The notes under the pieces were generated by a model, which was not told the DNA's origin, did no database searches, and worked only from the letters and a program-made list of their open reading frames with translations. 64,000 bases of DNA, taken from assembly GCA_050950645.1 (NCBI GenBank), contig JBMNHZ010000009.1, positions 1 to 64,000 on the forward strand, in the 5' to 3' direction. The stretch comes from BRH-c25 sp012519325 (GTDB lineage: Bacteria > Bacillota > Clostridia > Lutisporales > Lutisporaceae). Below, piece by piece: positions 34,440-42,503 of the stretch; position 1 is the first letter of the stretch, and each line of letters starts with the position of its first letter. The translations under genes were made by a program, and so were the position numbers.

Positions 34440-37400
34440 CTATTCAAAGTGGTAGGTCACCGAGTAGGTGATGTTGGACTTGTTATACATACAATTATGG
34501 TTGGTGTAATAATAAAATTCGAGCTTGCTGTATACGCCTGCGCCCAGCGTTCTCTTGAAAGTAATGCCATTTGAGGTGGTACCATAGTCAAGCTGATCCC
34601 ACTGGCCGGTCAGCTTGTTGTAACCGCGCACTCTGCCAAAGTCAGAGCCGCTGTGACCGCTGACCGGAGGTACGGTGAAGGTATACTCCGTGATGGTTGC
34701 GCCTTCAAGTCCGTTTTCGAGAATAACCGAATCGGGTCCGGTGAGCGTCATGCCGCCGCTACCGTTGGAATCCGCCACAAAGAACACGATAGCAGACCAG
34801 GAAGATTCAGCACCCGCAGAATCCACCGCCTTGACACGAACCACATTTCTTCCCAGCGGGTAGGTCTGTGTTTCTGCGTTTCGGCCCTCCCAAACGAGAG
34901 TGACAGGATCGCCGTCGGGGTCGGAGCTGGTCGCTTTGATGGTGACTGGCGTTCCCGGCGGTACGCTATTGCCGCTTGGCGTTCTGGTAATGACCGGCGC
35001 AGTCGGCGCAGAGTTTGCGATGGTAAAGGTTTTGGATACCCATTGCGAATATAGCCCGGTTGCATCCTTGGCACGGACACGGATGGTGTGAGTACCAACG
35101 GCATAGTAGTTGTCAGCCGCCTTATTTTCCCATTCCAGCGTGGTTGCATCGCCGTCTGCATCGGACGCTGTGGCGCTGATATCGACAAGGAACTTGCCGT
35201 TATTCGCTGTTCGGGTGGGAGCTGCGGTCAGTGTGACAACAGGTGCAGAGCTGGTGATGGTAAATGTCTTTTCTGCCCAGGGGGAATAAGCTCCGACAAT
35301 GTCTTTTGCACGGACACGCACGGTGTGAGTACCTGCGGCGTAATAATTGTCCGCCGCCTTGTTTTCCCATTCCAGCGTGGTTGGGTCGCCATCCGCATCA
35401 GAGGCTGCAGCGCTGATATTGACAAGGAATTTGCCGTCCTTGACCGTGCGGGTTGGTTCAACTGTCAGGGTAACAGTGGGAGCGGAATTGGTCACGGTGA
35501 AGGTTTTCTCCGTCCACGGGGAATAAGCTCCGGCGATATCTTTGGCTCTGACACGGATGGTATGGGTACCCGGCGCATAGTAGCTGTCAGCCGCAGTACC
35601 CTCATACTCCAATGTCACCGAATCGCCATCGGGATCGTCGGCACTGGCGGTAATGTCTACAAGGAACTTGCCGTCCTTGGCGGTACGAGAGGGAATTGCC
35701 GTTACCACAGGGGCATTCGGCGCAGTATTGGTTACCGCGATGCTCTCCGAATGAGTGGTTACACGCCCTTTGCTGTCTATGACAGAAGCGGTCAGGATAA
35801 AGTCGCCGGTGTCACGGATGGCGATCCTGCCGCCGTCATTGTCCAGCGTTCCCTGATACTGTGCCGCATTGCCGTCCTTTTGCAGCGTCCAAACTACGGT
35901 ATAGCTGCCGATATGCTGAACATCTTTTGCGACAACATCAAACTCCGCACCGTAGTGAACGGTCTGCGGCATGGTGAATGTGTACTGCACCACCGGCAGG
36001 ATGCGTATACTTTCGCTGTGGGAGTAACTGCGTTTCAGATAATCGGTCATCATGGCGGTTAGAACATATTCGCCATCGCTTCGGAAAGTAATTTTTCCTC
36101 CCTGCGGGGTGAGACTTCCGCTGAATGCCTCTGAGAGCGGAATATTTTTGCCGTCCTTGCTGACGGACCACTCTACCGGCAGAACATTGTTGTTGCCGTG
36201 GGTTCTGATGTCAAGGTCGGTATCGGTGTAGGCAAAGGCGGGAAGCTCAAAGTCAATGGTCAGAACGGGAAGCACCTCGCACCTGTCCTTGCTTTCATAC
36301 AAAAATACCCGTCCTGTTTCATCGGTAACTCTCGCCACCAGCTCATAGATACCGGCTCGTTTGAAGCGGATGGTGCCGCCGTCGTTTGTGAGCTTACCGC
36401 TGACATAGGTCGACCAGTCCTGAAAACCGAAGGTGTTGTCCACCAGCCATTCGATGGTAAGGCCGTCCAGATCGGCGGTTTCCGTTTTGACTACGACATC
36501 GGTATCGGTATGAGCGTACTTTGGCAGGCTGTAGCTTACGGCCGGCACAGGATAAACCTTGAATCTCTGTTCATAGCGGTAGGTTCTGCCGCCATCATCG
36601 GTGAATTCCGCTTTCAGGACATAGCTGCCCTTGGAGTGAAACTTCAGCTTGCCGCCACTGTTGCCCAGCGTGCCCTCCGCCGCGTCGGTGAGGGATACCT
36701 CCTTGCTGTCATGCAGCAGCGACCACTTGGCGGTATGGCTTCCGATCTCCCCAAACACCGCTTCCACCGTAACGGTTTTATCGGTATGGAAGATTTCAGG
36801 CAGATAAAATCCCGCTGATCCCACCGGATAGACGGTGATATCCGCTGTATCGGCAAACACTCTGCCTGTAGCGTCTGTGACAGAAGCGGTCAGCACATAC
36901 ACGCCTTTTTCCTTAAACAAAACCATACCGCCAGCAGAGTTTAACTCACCAGAGAGAGCTTTTTCCAGATCCGCGGCAGCTCCATCTTTTTGAAGGGACC
37001 ACACTACCGAATTAGCGCCGAGGTTTTCAGTAGCAAGTTCCACCGACACGGCCGTGTCGGTGTGGGCGGTTTCAGGCAATGAAAAAGCAGCCTTTACCAC
37101 CGGATAGATGCTGATTGTCTGCTCATGGGTTACCGTAATGCCCCGGCTGTTTTTTGCTGTGGCAATCAGGGTAATGCTGCCTGCTTTCGTAAATTTGACT
37201 TTGCCGCCGTTTGCGTCCAGCGTACCCTCTGCCAGCTCGGAAAGCTCTGCAGGGAGCCCGTTTTTAAGAGCCGACCATGTCACGCCGCTTACATAGCGGC
37301 TTTCCGGCTTGATCTCAATTTCCTCGGCAGTATAAGCGGTTTTGGGCAGCGTAAAGCTGAACTGCGGGGCAGGAACATAGGAAGATCCGCCGCTACTGTC

Positions 37401-38108
37401 GGAGTTTGAGTGCTTATCCTTCGGCTTGGTGTTTGCTGGCGGCTTCGCGGTTTCCTCTTTCTTGATCTGCTCCTTTGCTTTATCAGCATCCACCAGCATT
37501 TCAAAGGCTTCTCCGCGGGTGGCATTGCCGTTCGGTTTAACCGTTCCGTCCGGATAGCCGTCTACAATACCATATTTTTTACCGGCGCAGATGCAGGCTT
37601 TGTCTGCGTCACCAAGTTCGCTGTCATCTGAAAAGCCGGTTGCGCAGGAGCAGGATGCGTCATGGTCGCCTTTGCCGATGGCTCTCACCAGCATACGGAT
37701 CATTTCTATGCGGGTGATGGGCTCGTCTGGCAGAAACTTTGTGCCGAAATCATCCTTTTGGATGATTCCTGCAAAAATGAGTGCTTCCACATGCTTCTCT
37801 GACCAGTGGCCGGCAATGTCGGTGAAATGAATGGTGATTTGGCTTTCATTCGGCTCTGGCAGTTCCATGGTTCTTGCGATCAAGGCTGCAAACTCGCCTC
37901 TGGTGATGATGGCATCAGGGTGTACCAAGCCATCGGGATAACCGCTGATGACGCCTTTATCTGTAAGAATTTGAATAGCTTCCTCCGCCCAATGACCTTT
38001 GGCATCCTCAAAATATCGGTTTACCGCATAGGCGCTGCCCGCAAGCAGGGAAACCACCAAGCAAACCACAAGAACGATGCCGAGAGGCTTTTTCATTTTC
38101 TCGTTCAT
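34440..38108 (-). CDS. Giant SLH-anchored surface protein with Ig-like and PKD-like repeats
   Basis: The 1222-residue protein has a signal peptide and three SLH motifs (about 35-205; KGHWAEEAIQILTDKGVISG, then GHWSEKHVEALIFAGII and KKYGIVDGYPDGTVKPN) that bind secondary cell-wall polymer. A Lys/Ser-rich linker follows, then six Ig-like repeats of about 85 residues, each with a HTD-T start, an LxNxGGxxxF core and a YPV end (about 250-780). Four PKD-like repeats of about 80 residues (SDADGD and AKDxxGxYSPW motifs, about 790-1110) and a C-terminal domain complete it. It lies between the two pilin genes, so it is probably the surface adhesin of the Tad/conjugation apparatus. It could help fix donor to recipient. 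Confidence 0.88.
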   Translation of the reverse strand: MNEKMKKPLGIVLVVCLVVSLLAGSAYAVNRYFEDAKGHWAEEAIQILTDKGVISGYPDGLVHPDAIITRGEFAALIARTMELPEPNESQITIHFTDIAGHWSEKHVEALIFAGIIQKDDFGTKFLPDEPITRIEMIRMLVRAIGKGDHDASCSCATGFSDDSELGDADKACICAGKKYGIVDGYPDGTVKPNGNATRGEAFEMLVDADKAKEQIKKEETAKPPANTKPKDKHSNSDSSGGSSYVPAPQFSFTLPKTAYTAEEIEIKPESRYVSGVTWSALKNGLPAELSELAEGTLDANGGKVKFTKAGSITLIATAKNSRGITVTHEQTISIYPVVKAAFSLPETAHTDTAVSVELATENLGANSVVWSLQKDGAAADLEKALSGELNSAGGMVLFKEKGVYVLTASVTDATGRVFADTADITVYPVGSAGFYLPEIFHTDKTVTVEAVFGEIGSHTAKWSLLHDSKEVSLTDAAEGTLGNSGGKLKFHSKGSYVLKAEFTDDGGRTYRYEQRFKVYPVPAVSYSLPKYAHTDTDVVVKTETADLDGLTIEWLVDNTFGFQDWSTYVSGKLTNDGGTIRFKRAGIYELVARVTDETGRVFLYESKDRCEVLPVLTIDFELPAFAYTDTDLDIRTHGNNNVLPVEWSVSKDGKNIPLSEAFSGSLTPQGGKITFRSDGEYVLTAMMTDYLKRSYSHSESIRILPVVQYTFTMPQTVHYGAEFDVVAKDVQHIGSYTVVWTLQKDGNAAQYQGTLDNDGGRIAIRDTGDFILTASVIDSKGRVTTHSESIAVTNTAPNAPVVTAIPSRTAKDGKFLVDITASADDPDGDSVTLEYEGTAADSYYAPGTHTIRVRAKDIAGAYSPWTEKTFTVTNSAPTVTLTVEPTRTVKDGKFLVNISAAASDADGDPTTLEWENKAADNYYAAGTHTVRVRAKDIVGAYSPWAEKTFTITSSAPVVTLTAAPTRTANNGKFLVDISATASDADGDATTLEWENKAADNYYAVGTHTIRVRAKDATGLYSQWVSKTFTIANSAPTAPVITRTPSGNSVPPGTPVTIKATSSDPDGDPVTLVWEGRNAETQTYPLGRNVVRVKAVDSAGAESSWSAIVFFVADSNGSGGMTLTGPDSVILENGLEGATITEYTFTVPPVSGHSGSDFGRVRGYNKLTGQWDQLDYGTTSNGITFKRTLGAGVYSKLEFYYYTNHNCMYNKSNITYSVTYHFE
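34990..35720 (-). repeat. Tandem DNA repeats of about 240 bp encoding PKD-like units
   Basis: Segments starting near 35000, 35230 and 35470 repeat the same order of words at the DNA level, for example TTTTCCCATTCCAGCGTGGT at about 35126 and 35366. They code for successive PKD-like domains of the SLH protein. This allows copy-number change by recombination. Confidence 0.7.
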
Positions 38109-38118
38109 TGGCTACCTC

Positions 38119-38478
38119 CTACATCCCGCCCATGACAGGCTGACTTTGCTCCTGCTGGAGTTCGGGAGATTCCTGTTTCTGTGCGGCGGCCTGTCCTTGA
38201 GTGAGCGTCTGCTGGTAAGCCCCGATAACCGCCTTGTCAAATTCCGCTTTGGACTCCTTGGTGCAAGGAAAGCAGATATCCTTGTACTCGCCGTTTCCGG
38301 CCTTGTAGCTGGGCATGGAAATGAACAGCCCCTTGGAGCCCTCCATGATCTTGATGCCCCGAACGGCGAAAACACCGTAAATATTGACCGAGGCGGTGGC
38401 CTTGCAGCTTCCAGCCGGACGGATGGAATGAATTTTCACATCGTACTTGGGAACGGGCGATGTTGTATTCTTAGGCAT
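38119..38478 (-). CDS. SpoVG-like protein with Gln/Met-rich tail
   Basis: The 119-residue protein follows the SpoVG core: YDVKIHSIRP, ATASVNIYGVFAVRGIKIM, GSKGLFISMPSY and YKDICFPCTKESKAEFDKAVIGAY. SpoVG is a small RNA/DNA-binding regulator of sporulation and virulence in Firmicutes. An extension of about 30 residues, rich in Gln and Glu and ending SQPVMGGM, is absent from chromosomal SpoVG. ICE-borne copies recur in clostridial elements. It may tune host gene expression or element transfer; that is inference. Confidence 0.78.
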   Translation of the reverse strand: MPKNTTSPVPKYDVKIHSIRPAGSCKATASVNIYGVFAVRGIKIMEGSKGLFISMPSYKAGNGEYKDICFPCTKESKAEFDKAVIGAYQQTLTQGQAAAQKQESPELQQEQSQPVMGGM

Positions 38479-38511
38479 GTTTATTCCTCCTTCTCAAAAT
38501 TTCCGGTATTT

Positions 38512-38775
38512 CTAACCGGCGTAGTTGAACATTTCCTTAATGCGCTGGGTCAGGGTCGGGAGCACCGTTTCCCCGAACAGGGCATAGAGCCCCGCAAGGA
38601 GCAGGGCGCCAATGACAACCGCCAGCAAGATTTTGATGGCTGTGTCAATATAACCTTCTCCGGCATTACCTGAGAGAAGGTTCCTGCCACGGAAAGCGAG
38701 ATTGGCTGCGGCATCCTTTGCCGCTGTAATCTTGTGTGAAGCTGTACTTTTCATTTTTTTGATAACCTGAACCAT
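38512..38775 (-). CDS. Flp-like major pilin, copy 1 (DUF6133-like)
   Basis: The 87-residue protein has a long basic leader (VQVIKKMKSTASHKITAAKD), then NAGEGYIDTAIKILLAVVIG and the pilin helix. From GEGYID onward it matches the pilin at 34198-34428 except near the last residues. The GEGYID block is also in the DUF4320-like pseudopilin, pointing to common processing. It is upstream of the SpoVG-like and SLH genes in the same direction. Confidence 0.8.
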   Translation of the reverse strand: MVQVIKKMKSTASHKITAAKDAAANLAFRGRNLLSGNAGEGYIDTAIKILLAVVIGALLLAGLYALFGETVLPTLTQRIKEMFNYAG

Positions 38776-38831
38776 GTAGTTTTCCTCCGTTCTATTGTTT
38801 CTTTGGGCGAGAAAAGGCAGCCCCAGGCTGC

Positions 38832-39383
38832 CTACATACTCATTTTCATTGCTTGGGTCTGCTCTGAGCCCCCGAAGCTGATTTTCTGGAATCCAAAACG
38901 GTCGCAGTAGTGATATTCGCTGCCTTGGGCGTCATACAGCTCCACCACATCAGACATGGAAAGAGAGTGTCCGTTATAGCCGGGCGGGTGATTTGCATTG
39001 CACCTTGTGTAGATGGCTTCGAGGTCGTTGGTGTCGAGCTGACCGTCATAGACGATGTTGTAGTTTTCGAGAGATGGCTCTCCAAATCGCCGCACCATTT
39101 CTTCATAGGGTATAAATTTCATGTGCACGTCCACGTCCGGCTTTAACTGCCAGATGCGAACATTTTTCAGCAGTACGCCTTCCATGCCATCCGCACGTTC
39201 GCCAGCAAGAAGCCGCTCCATCACGCCATCTGTCCACTTCGGCGTTAAGGAGCGGCTTTGGAGCCAGATGGTCAGCTCATCATTTTGAAAAATGCTGTCC
39301 ACAATGGCTTTTTCTTTATCAGTATAACCGGCCGGGTTTCCATAGTAGGAAATGAGGCCGTTTTTCAGGGAAATCCCCGACAT
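38832..39383 (-). CDS. YodL-like domain protein with MKMSM tail
   Basis: In this 183-residue soluble protein, residues about 110-165 (IVYDGQLDTNDLEAIYTRCN, HPPGYNGHSLSMSDVVELYD, YYCDRFGFQKI-like end) match the YodL-like domain often fused to large antirestriction or polyvalent proteins of mobile elements. The first half is unassigned. It has no membrane segment. The C-terminus, EQTQAMKMSM, is one of the clearest shared Met-rich tails. Function unknown; association with conjugative DNA entry is plausible. Confidence 0.7.
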   Translation of the reverse strand: MSGISLKNGLISYYGNPAGYTDKEKAIVDSIFQNDELTIWLQSRSLTPKWTDGVMERLLAGERADGMEGVLLKNVRIWQLKPDVDVHMKFIPYEEMVRRFGEPSLENYNIVYDGQLDTNDLEAIYTRCNANHPPGYNGHSLSMSDVVELYDAQGSEYHYCDRFGFQKISFGGSEQTQAMKMSM

Positions 39384-39424
39384 CTTCCCACCTCCCGGAT
39401 AATGTCTTAAAGAATGAGGGTAGG

Positions 39425-39757
39425 TTATTTGCCATAGATGATGCTTTCCTGCATGATCAATTCATCCAATGCTGCAAGGCAGATACCGTTTTGCGCCAGC
39501 AGCGAAAGAATGCAGGCCGGTACATCGCGAATATCTTGCTGGATATCTGCCTTTACGACTGTAATTTCGCCGCTGTCATCATCGGTATAGGCTTTTAATC
39601 TGGTACCCTTGGGGATACCCGCTTCCTCCAGCAGATAGTCGGGGATGCGGATGTCCTGGTTTTCGTCCAGCAGATCACGGCAAAGGGAGCAGTCTGCTAC
39701 CCATTCAGCGGGGTTGTGATTGCAGCCGCCTTTCTTCGCTTGCTTCCGGATTTTCAT
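39425..39757 (-). CDS. AbrB/MazE-like protein with N-terminal zinc-type cysteines
   Basis: The start is taken as ATG 39757 (MKIRKQAKKG). CNHNPAEWVADCSLCRDLL near the N-terminus has three Cys and a His that could bind zinc. DIRIPDYLLEEAGIPKGTRLKAY is a SpoVT/AbrB swapped-hairpin segment. The end, about 35 residues, is helical. It overlaps the 39705-39998 gene, which looks like a related AbrB-type protein, so the two may form a heteromer. DNA-binding regulator is the likely role. Confidence 0.6.
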   Translation of the reverse strand: MKIRKQAKKGGCNHNPAEWVADCSLCRDLLDENQDIRIPDYLLEEAGIPKGTRLKAYTDDDSGEITVVKADIQQDIRDVPACILSLLAQNGICLAALDELIMQESIIYGK

Positions 39758-39998
39758 CCTCGCAGTTGTTGCAGAGACCGCAGGCTCCGGCAAGGAGAAC
39801 CGTCATATCGCTCGCCAGCTCGCTGAGTGCGGCAATAACGCGAATAAGCTCCAGCGCCGTCATTTCACCCTTGTGGATGACGCATACGCCTTCGGCGGCT
39901 GTCACCGCAAGGGTTTCCGCATCGGCAAAGCCGCAACGCTGCTGAACATCTATGGGGATTTGCAGGGTCTGCTCATTTTTCTTCTGATTGTTTTTCAT
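39705..39998 (-). CDS. Second AbrB-like small protein
   Basis: This 97-residue protein contains LQIPIDVQQRCGFADAETLAV, an AbrB-like hairpin, then ALELIRVIAALSELASDMTVLLAGACGLCNNC with three closely spaced Cys that may bind metal. It overlaps the following AbrB-like gene by 53 bases in another frame. There is no partner toxin nearby, so a transcriptional regulator of the ICE is more likely than a simple antitoxin. Confidence 0.55.
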   Translation of the reverse strand: MKNNQKKNEQTLQIPIDVQQRCGFADAETLAVTAAEGVCVIHKGEMTALELIRVIAALSELASDMTVLLAGACGLCNNCEDENPEASEERRLQSQPR

Positions 39999-40061
39999 GG
40001 GGTCTGTCCTCCTTTAAATATTTGCCCCGATAGGGACGGTGTTCCTTTTTTGGTTTTTCGG

Positions 40062-40905
40062 TCAGAGCTCAATCCCGCCGTTGTCAAATAAATTGAGTTG
40101 CGCCGGGGCCTCCCTCGTCCGTTCCCCCATATCGTAATTGGCAATGAGGATTTCGGGGAACTGCGCCCCATTGTCATACCGCTGCTTGATGTTATTGATG
40201 CGGGTATAGGAATCAATTTGGATACCCGGCGCATCATACAAATTGCGGATAAAATCGCAGTCATTGTAGGACAGCAGGAATTTGCCCTCAATTCGCAGCA
40301 GAGCATCCCGCAGGCGGATGTGATCTTTTTCTGTAAAGCCGTCCTCACCCACGTTTTTGTAGTAGCCCTCGGTTTCAAAGTACGGCGGGTCACAGTAGAA
40401 AAAGCTGACGGGGCGGTCGTATTGCCCAATCAACTTCTCGAAAGTCCTTGTTTTCGATCACCACTTTGGCAAGCCGTCTGTGAGCCTGTTCAATCAGTGG
40501 AAAATTGGACCACATATCATGGGGCTGACTGCCATAGCTGGTAAGTCCCGATGCGTAGCTGTAGCGGATAAGCTGGTAAAACCAGGCTGCCTTCTGTACA
40601 TCGGAAGCAGGACTGTCACGGGCGAGGGTATTTTTAACAAGGTCAAAGTCTGCGCGGGCGTTGAGGACATAACGCAGTGCTTCTATCAGTTCATCCGGCT
40701 TTTCCCGTACACAGCGGTACAAGTTAACCAGCAGTCCGTTGAAATCGTTATATACCTCAAAGTCGTTACCGGGCGGCTTGTGAAACAGTATCCAGCCGCC
40801 TCCGCCGAATACTTCAATGTATCTTTCGTAGTAGAGGGGAAACAGTGTGACGATCAGCTCACGCAGGGATTTTTTGCCGCCGATCCATGACATAAAGCTG
40901 TTCAG
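40062..40905 (-). pseudogene. Dam-type (D12 class) adenine-N6 DNA methyltransferase, frameshifted; CTG start
   Basis: Residues SWIGGKKSLRELIVTLFP and YIEVFGGGGWILF form the AdoMet site. The second half, in another frame, has FFYCDPPYFET (DPPY catalytic motif). They join as NKDF|EKLIGQYDRP after removing one surplus A in the AAA at 40441-40443. The best ribosome site (AGGGAGGTG) points to a CTG start at 40905, which overlaps the upstream TGA as CTGA; the first ATG (40893) is 19 bases away. The C-terminus carries QLNLF, a sliding-clamp binding pentapeptide. It probably methylates ICE DNA against restriction. It is disrupted or misread. Confidence 0.82.
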
Positions 40906-41234
40906 GAGTCATCACCTCCCTCCAGCGGCAGGCATATCTGCGTATCGTCAAATGCCGTGAGGGAATGCCTGAGCCCTCCGATTGCGGCGCTGATCCCGCT
41001 GATACGGCTTCTCATATGACGGATGGTCAGCCGGATTTCCGCTTCGGTTCTTGCGTAAAAATATCCGCTTTGATCGCTGGCGATAGGGATGCCTTCGCGA
41101 CGCAGGCTGTTGACAATGTCGCGCAGTTCCTTACCGGAAACACAAAAGGTGTGTTCCAGTTCTTTGCTGGTGACGGCATTTTCCGCACCGTGATGATAGC
41201 GGTGCAGATATTCCGCAAGCTGTTTTTTCAACAT
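40902..41234 (-). CDS. Winged-helix regulator-like protein
   Basis: The 110-residue protein starts after GGAGGTAAAC. SKELEHTFCVSGKELRDIVNSLRREGIPI is a winged helix-turn-helix, followed by DQSGYFYA (wing) and a helical C-terminus. Similar proteins precede Dam methylase genes in mobile elements. Its stop overlaps the methylase start. It may control methylase or transfer expression. Confidence 0.6.
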   Translation of the reverse strand: MLKKQLAEYLHRYHHGAENAVTSKELEHTFCVSGKELRDIVNSLRREGIPIASDQSGYFYARTEAEIRLTIRHMRSRISGISAAIGGLRHSLTAFDDTQICLPLEGGDDS

Positions 41235-41287
41235 GTTTACCTCCTTTCCGACCGCTTCCCCGGAAAGAAAGGCAGGACAAATGATAA

Positions 41288-41328
41288 AAAACAGGGCCGC
41301 CTCCTGTTTGGGGAAACGGCCCTGTTTT
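41288..41328 (-). terminator. Strong bidirectional terminator
   Basis: A perfect 12-bp repeat, AAAACAGGGCCG / CGGCCCTGTTTT, lies between the stop at 41368 and the start at 41234. Confidence 0.75.
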
Positions 41329-41367
41329 GATTTTGAATCTAAAAAAGCACAGGCATCATTGCCTGCG

Positions 41368-41655
41368 CTACTTGATTACGCCAAGCTCTCTCAAAACCGC
41401 CACACAGTCCTTGGCGCCTTGGATGTACAGATGTCGGCTGTATTCACCGAGCAAAAGCTGCATAGCTTCAAAATATGAGTCTACTATCTGTTTCAATTCG
41501 TTATCGTATTTCGGATGATCCTTCACCAGCACCGATGCATCCCGCTGCTGTTTGACAGCCTCCCGGACAGCAGGGTTGGACTCTGCCAATTCCGCAAACG
41601 CTGCGTCAAGACGTTCTTCTAATGCAGTTTGTAAGGACTCTTTCAATAACTCCAT
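41368..41655 (-). CDS. Small helical ICE protein of unknown function
   Basis: ATG 41655 (MELLKESLQ) fits the GGAGG site. The 95-residue protein is almost all helix, with heptad-like Leu/Ala spacing (LQTALEERLDAAFAELAES) and LLLGEYSRHLYIQGAKDCVAVL near the end. No membrane segment or signal is present. It is probably a dimeric accessory protein. It lacks the Met-rich tail, ending LRELGVIK. Confidence 0.5.
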   Translation of the reverse strand: MELLKESLQTALEERLDAAFAELAESNPAVREAVKQQRDASVLVKDHPKYDNELKQIVDSYFEAMQLLLGEYSRHLYIQGAKDCVAVLRELGVIK

Positions 41656-41764
41656 TCTGTCCACCTCCTTCAATTACAACACAATGCCACACTTTTTATA
41701 GGAAAGCTATACCAAATACCAAAAGAAATTCTGCTATTCATCTCCGGTCAGAACGGTCAAGATA

Positions 41765-42490
41765 TTATCCAAGCTGCATTCCTCCCATCTGTTGACTTTG
41801 CGCCAACTCATCTGGCGTCATGATGCTCCAGTTTTTATCACTGCTCCATAGGCTGACATAGATTTCACCATTGCCTGTTTTTATGGGATGCTGCTCAAAA
41901 CCTTCACCAAAGCCGTCTGATGCCTGACCGGAAACATAATCCTTAAGCTGCTCCAGCTCTGAATCACTCAAACTCCCTTGTATGCGGCATTCGGCCACAC
42001 CCATCAGCTTGCTGCCAATCTGTTCCACTGTGAAAAAGAAGGAATGAACCTTCTGATTGACGCTGTCATTTTTAGGATAGTATTTCATGAGTCCTCGTTC
42101 CGCTTCTTCCGGCCTTCGCTCTTTCACAATGGCTGCAAGGATAGAATCGTGATAGGAGAGGATAGTATCTTGATCCAGCTCCGAGGGATAATCTTCCCAA
42201 TCGCCCCATTCGTTGCGCTCGTATTCCTTAACGGTAAGCGGCATATATAGCTTGAGAGTCTGGAGCGGAGGAGATATTTTTGAGAACGAGTCCTCTCCGG
42301 GAATGAGGGCAAGGGAGCGCCCGTTGTCCCATTGCATGTGAATTCCGCATGCATCGTCAATAAAATCCACCGTACCTTCTGTACCGGGCGGTACGGGGGC
42401 ATAGGGATCATTCATTTTTGTGAGACGGATTCGTGTGCCGGGGGGATACTTCTCCTTGATCAATCTCAGAAATTCACGGTCATATCTCAT
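41765..42490 (-). CDS. DUF4314-containing ICE protein with MGGMQLG tail
   Basis: The 241-residue soluble protein starts after AAGGAGG. The first 70 residues (PPGTRIRLTKMNDPYAPVPP, GTVDFIDDACGIHMQWDNGR and SLALIPGEDSF) are the DUF4314 small beta barrel. The rest is mixed alpha/beta and unassigned (FFFTVEQIGSKLMGVAECRI). It ends QSQQMGGMQLG, close to the MGGM end of the SpoVG-like protein. DUF4314 resembles an SH3-type barrel and is largely confined to Firmicutes mobile elements. Function unknown. Confidence 0.7.
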   Translation of the reverse strand: MRYDREFLRLIKEKYPPGTRIRLTKMNDPYAPVPPGTEGTVDFIDDACGIHMQWDNGRSLALIPGEDSFSKISPPLQTLKLYMPLTVKEYERNEWGDWEDYPSELDQDTILSYHDSILAAIVKERRPEEAERGLMKYYPKNDSVNQKVHSFFFTVEQIGSKLMGVAECRIQGSLSDSELEQLKDYVSGQASDGFGEGFEQHPIKTGNGEIYVSLWSSDKNWSIMTPDELAQSQQMGGMQLG

Positions 42491-42503
42491 ATTCGTTCCT
42501 CCT

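Noticed and set aside
35088..36062. Plus-strand open frame opposite the SLH protein
   Set aside because: Repeats of the real gene create a repetitive antisense frame; no start signal.
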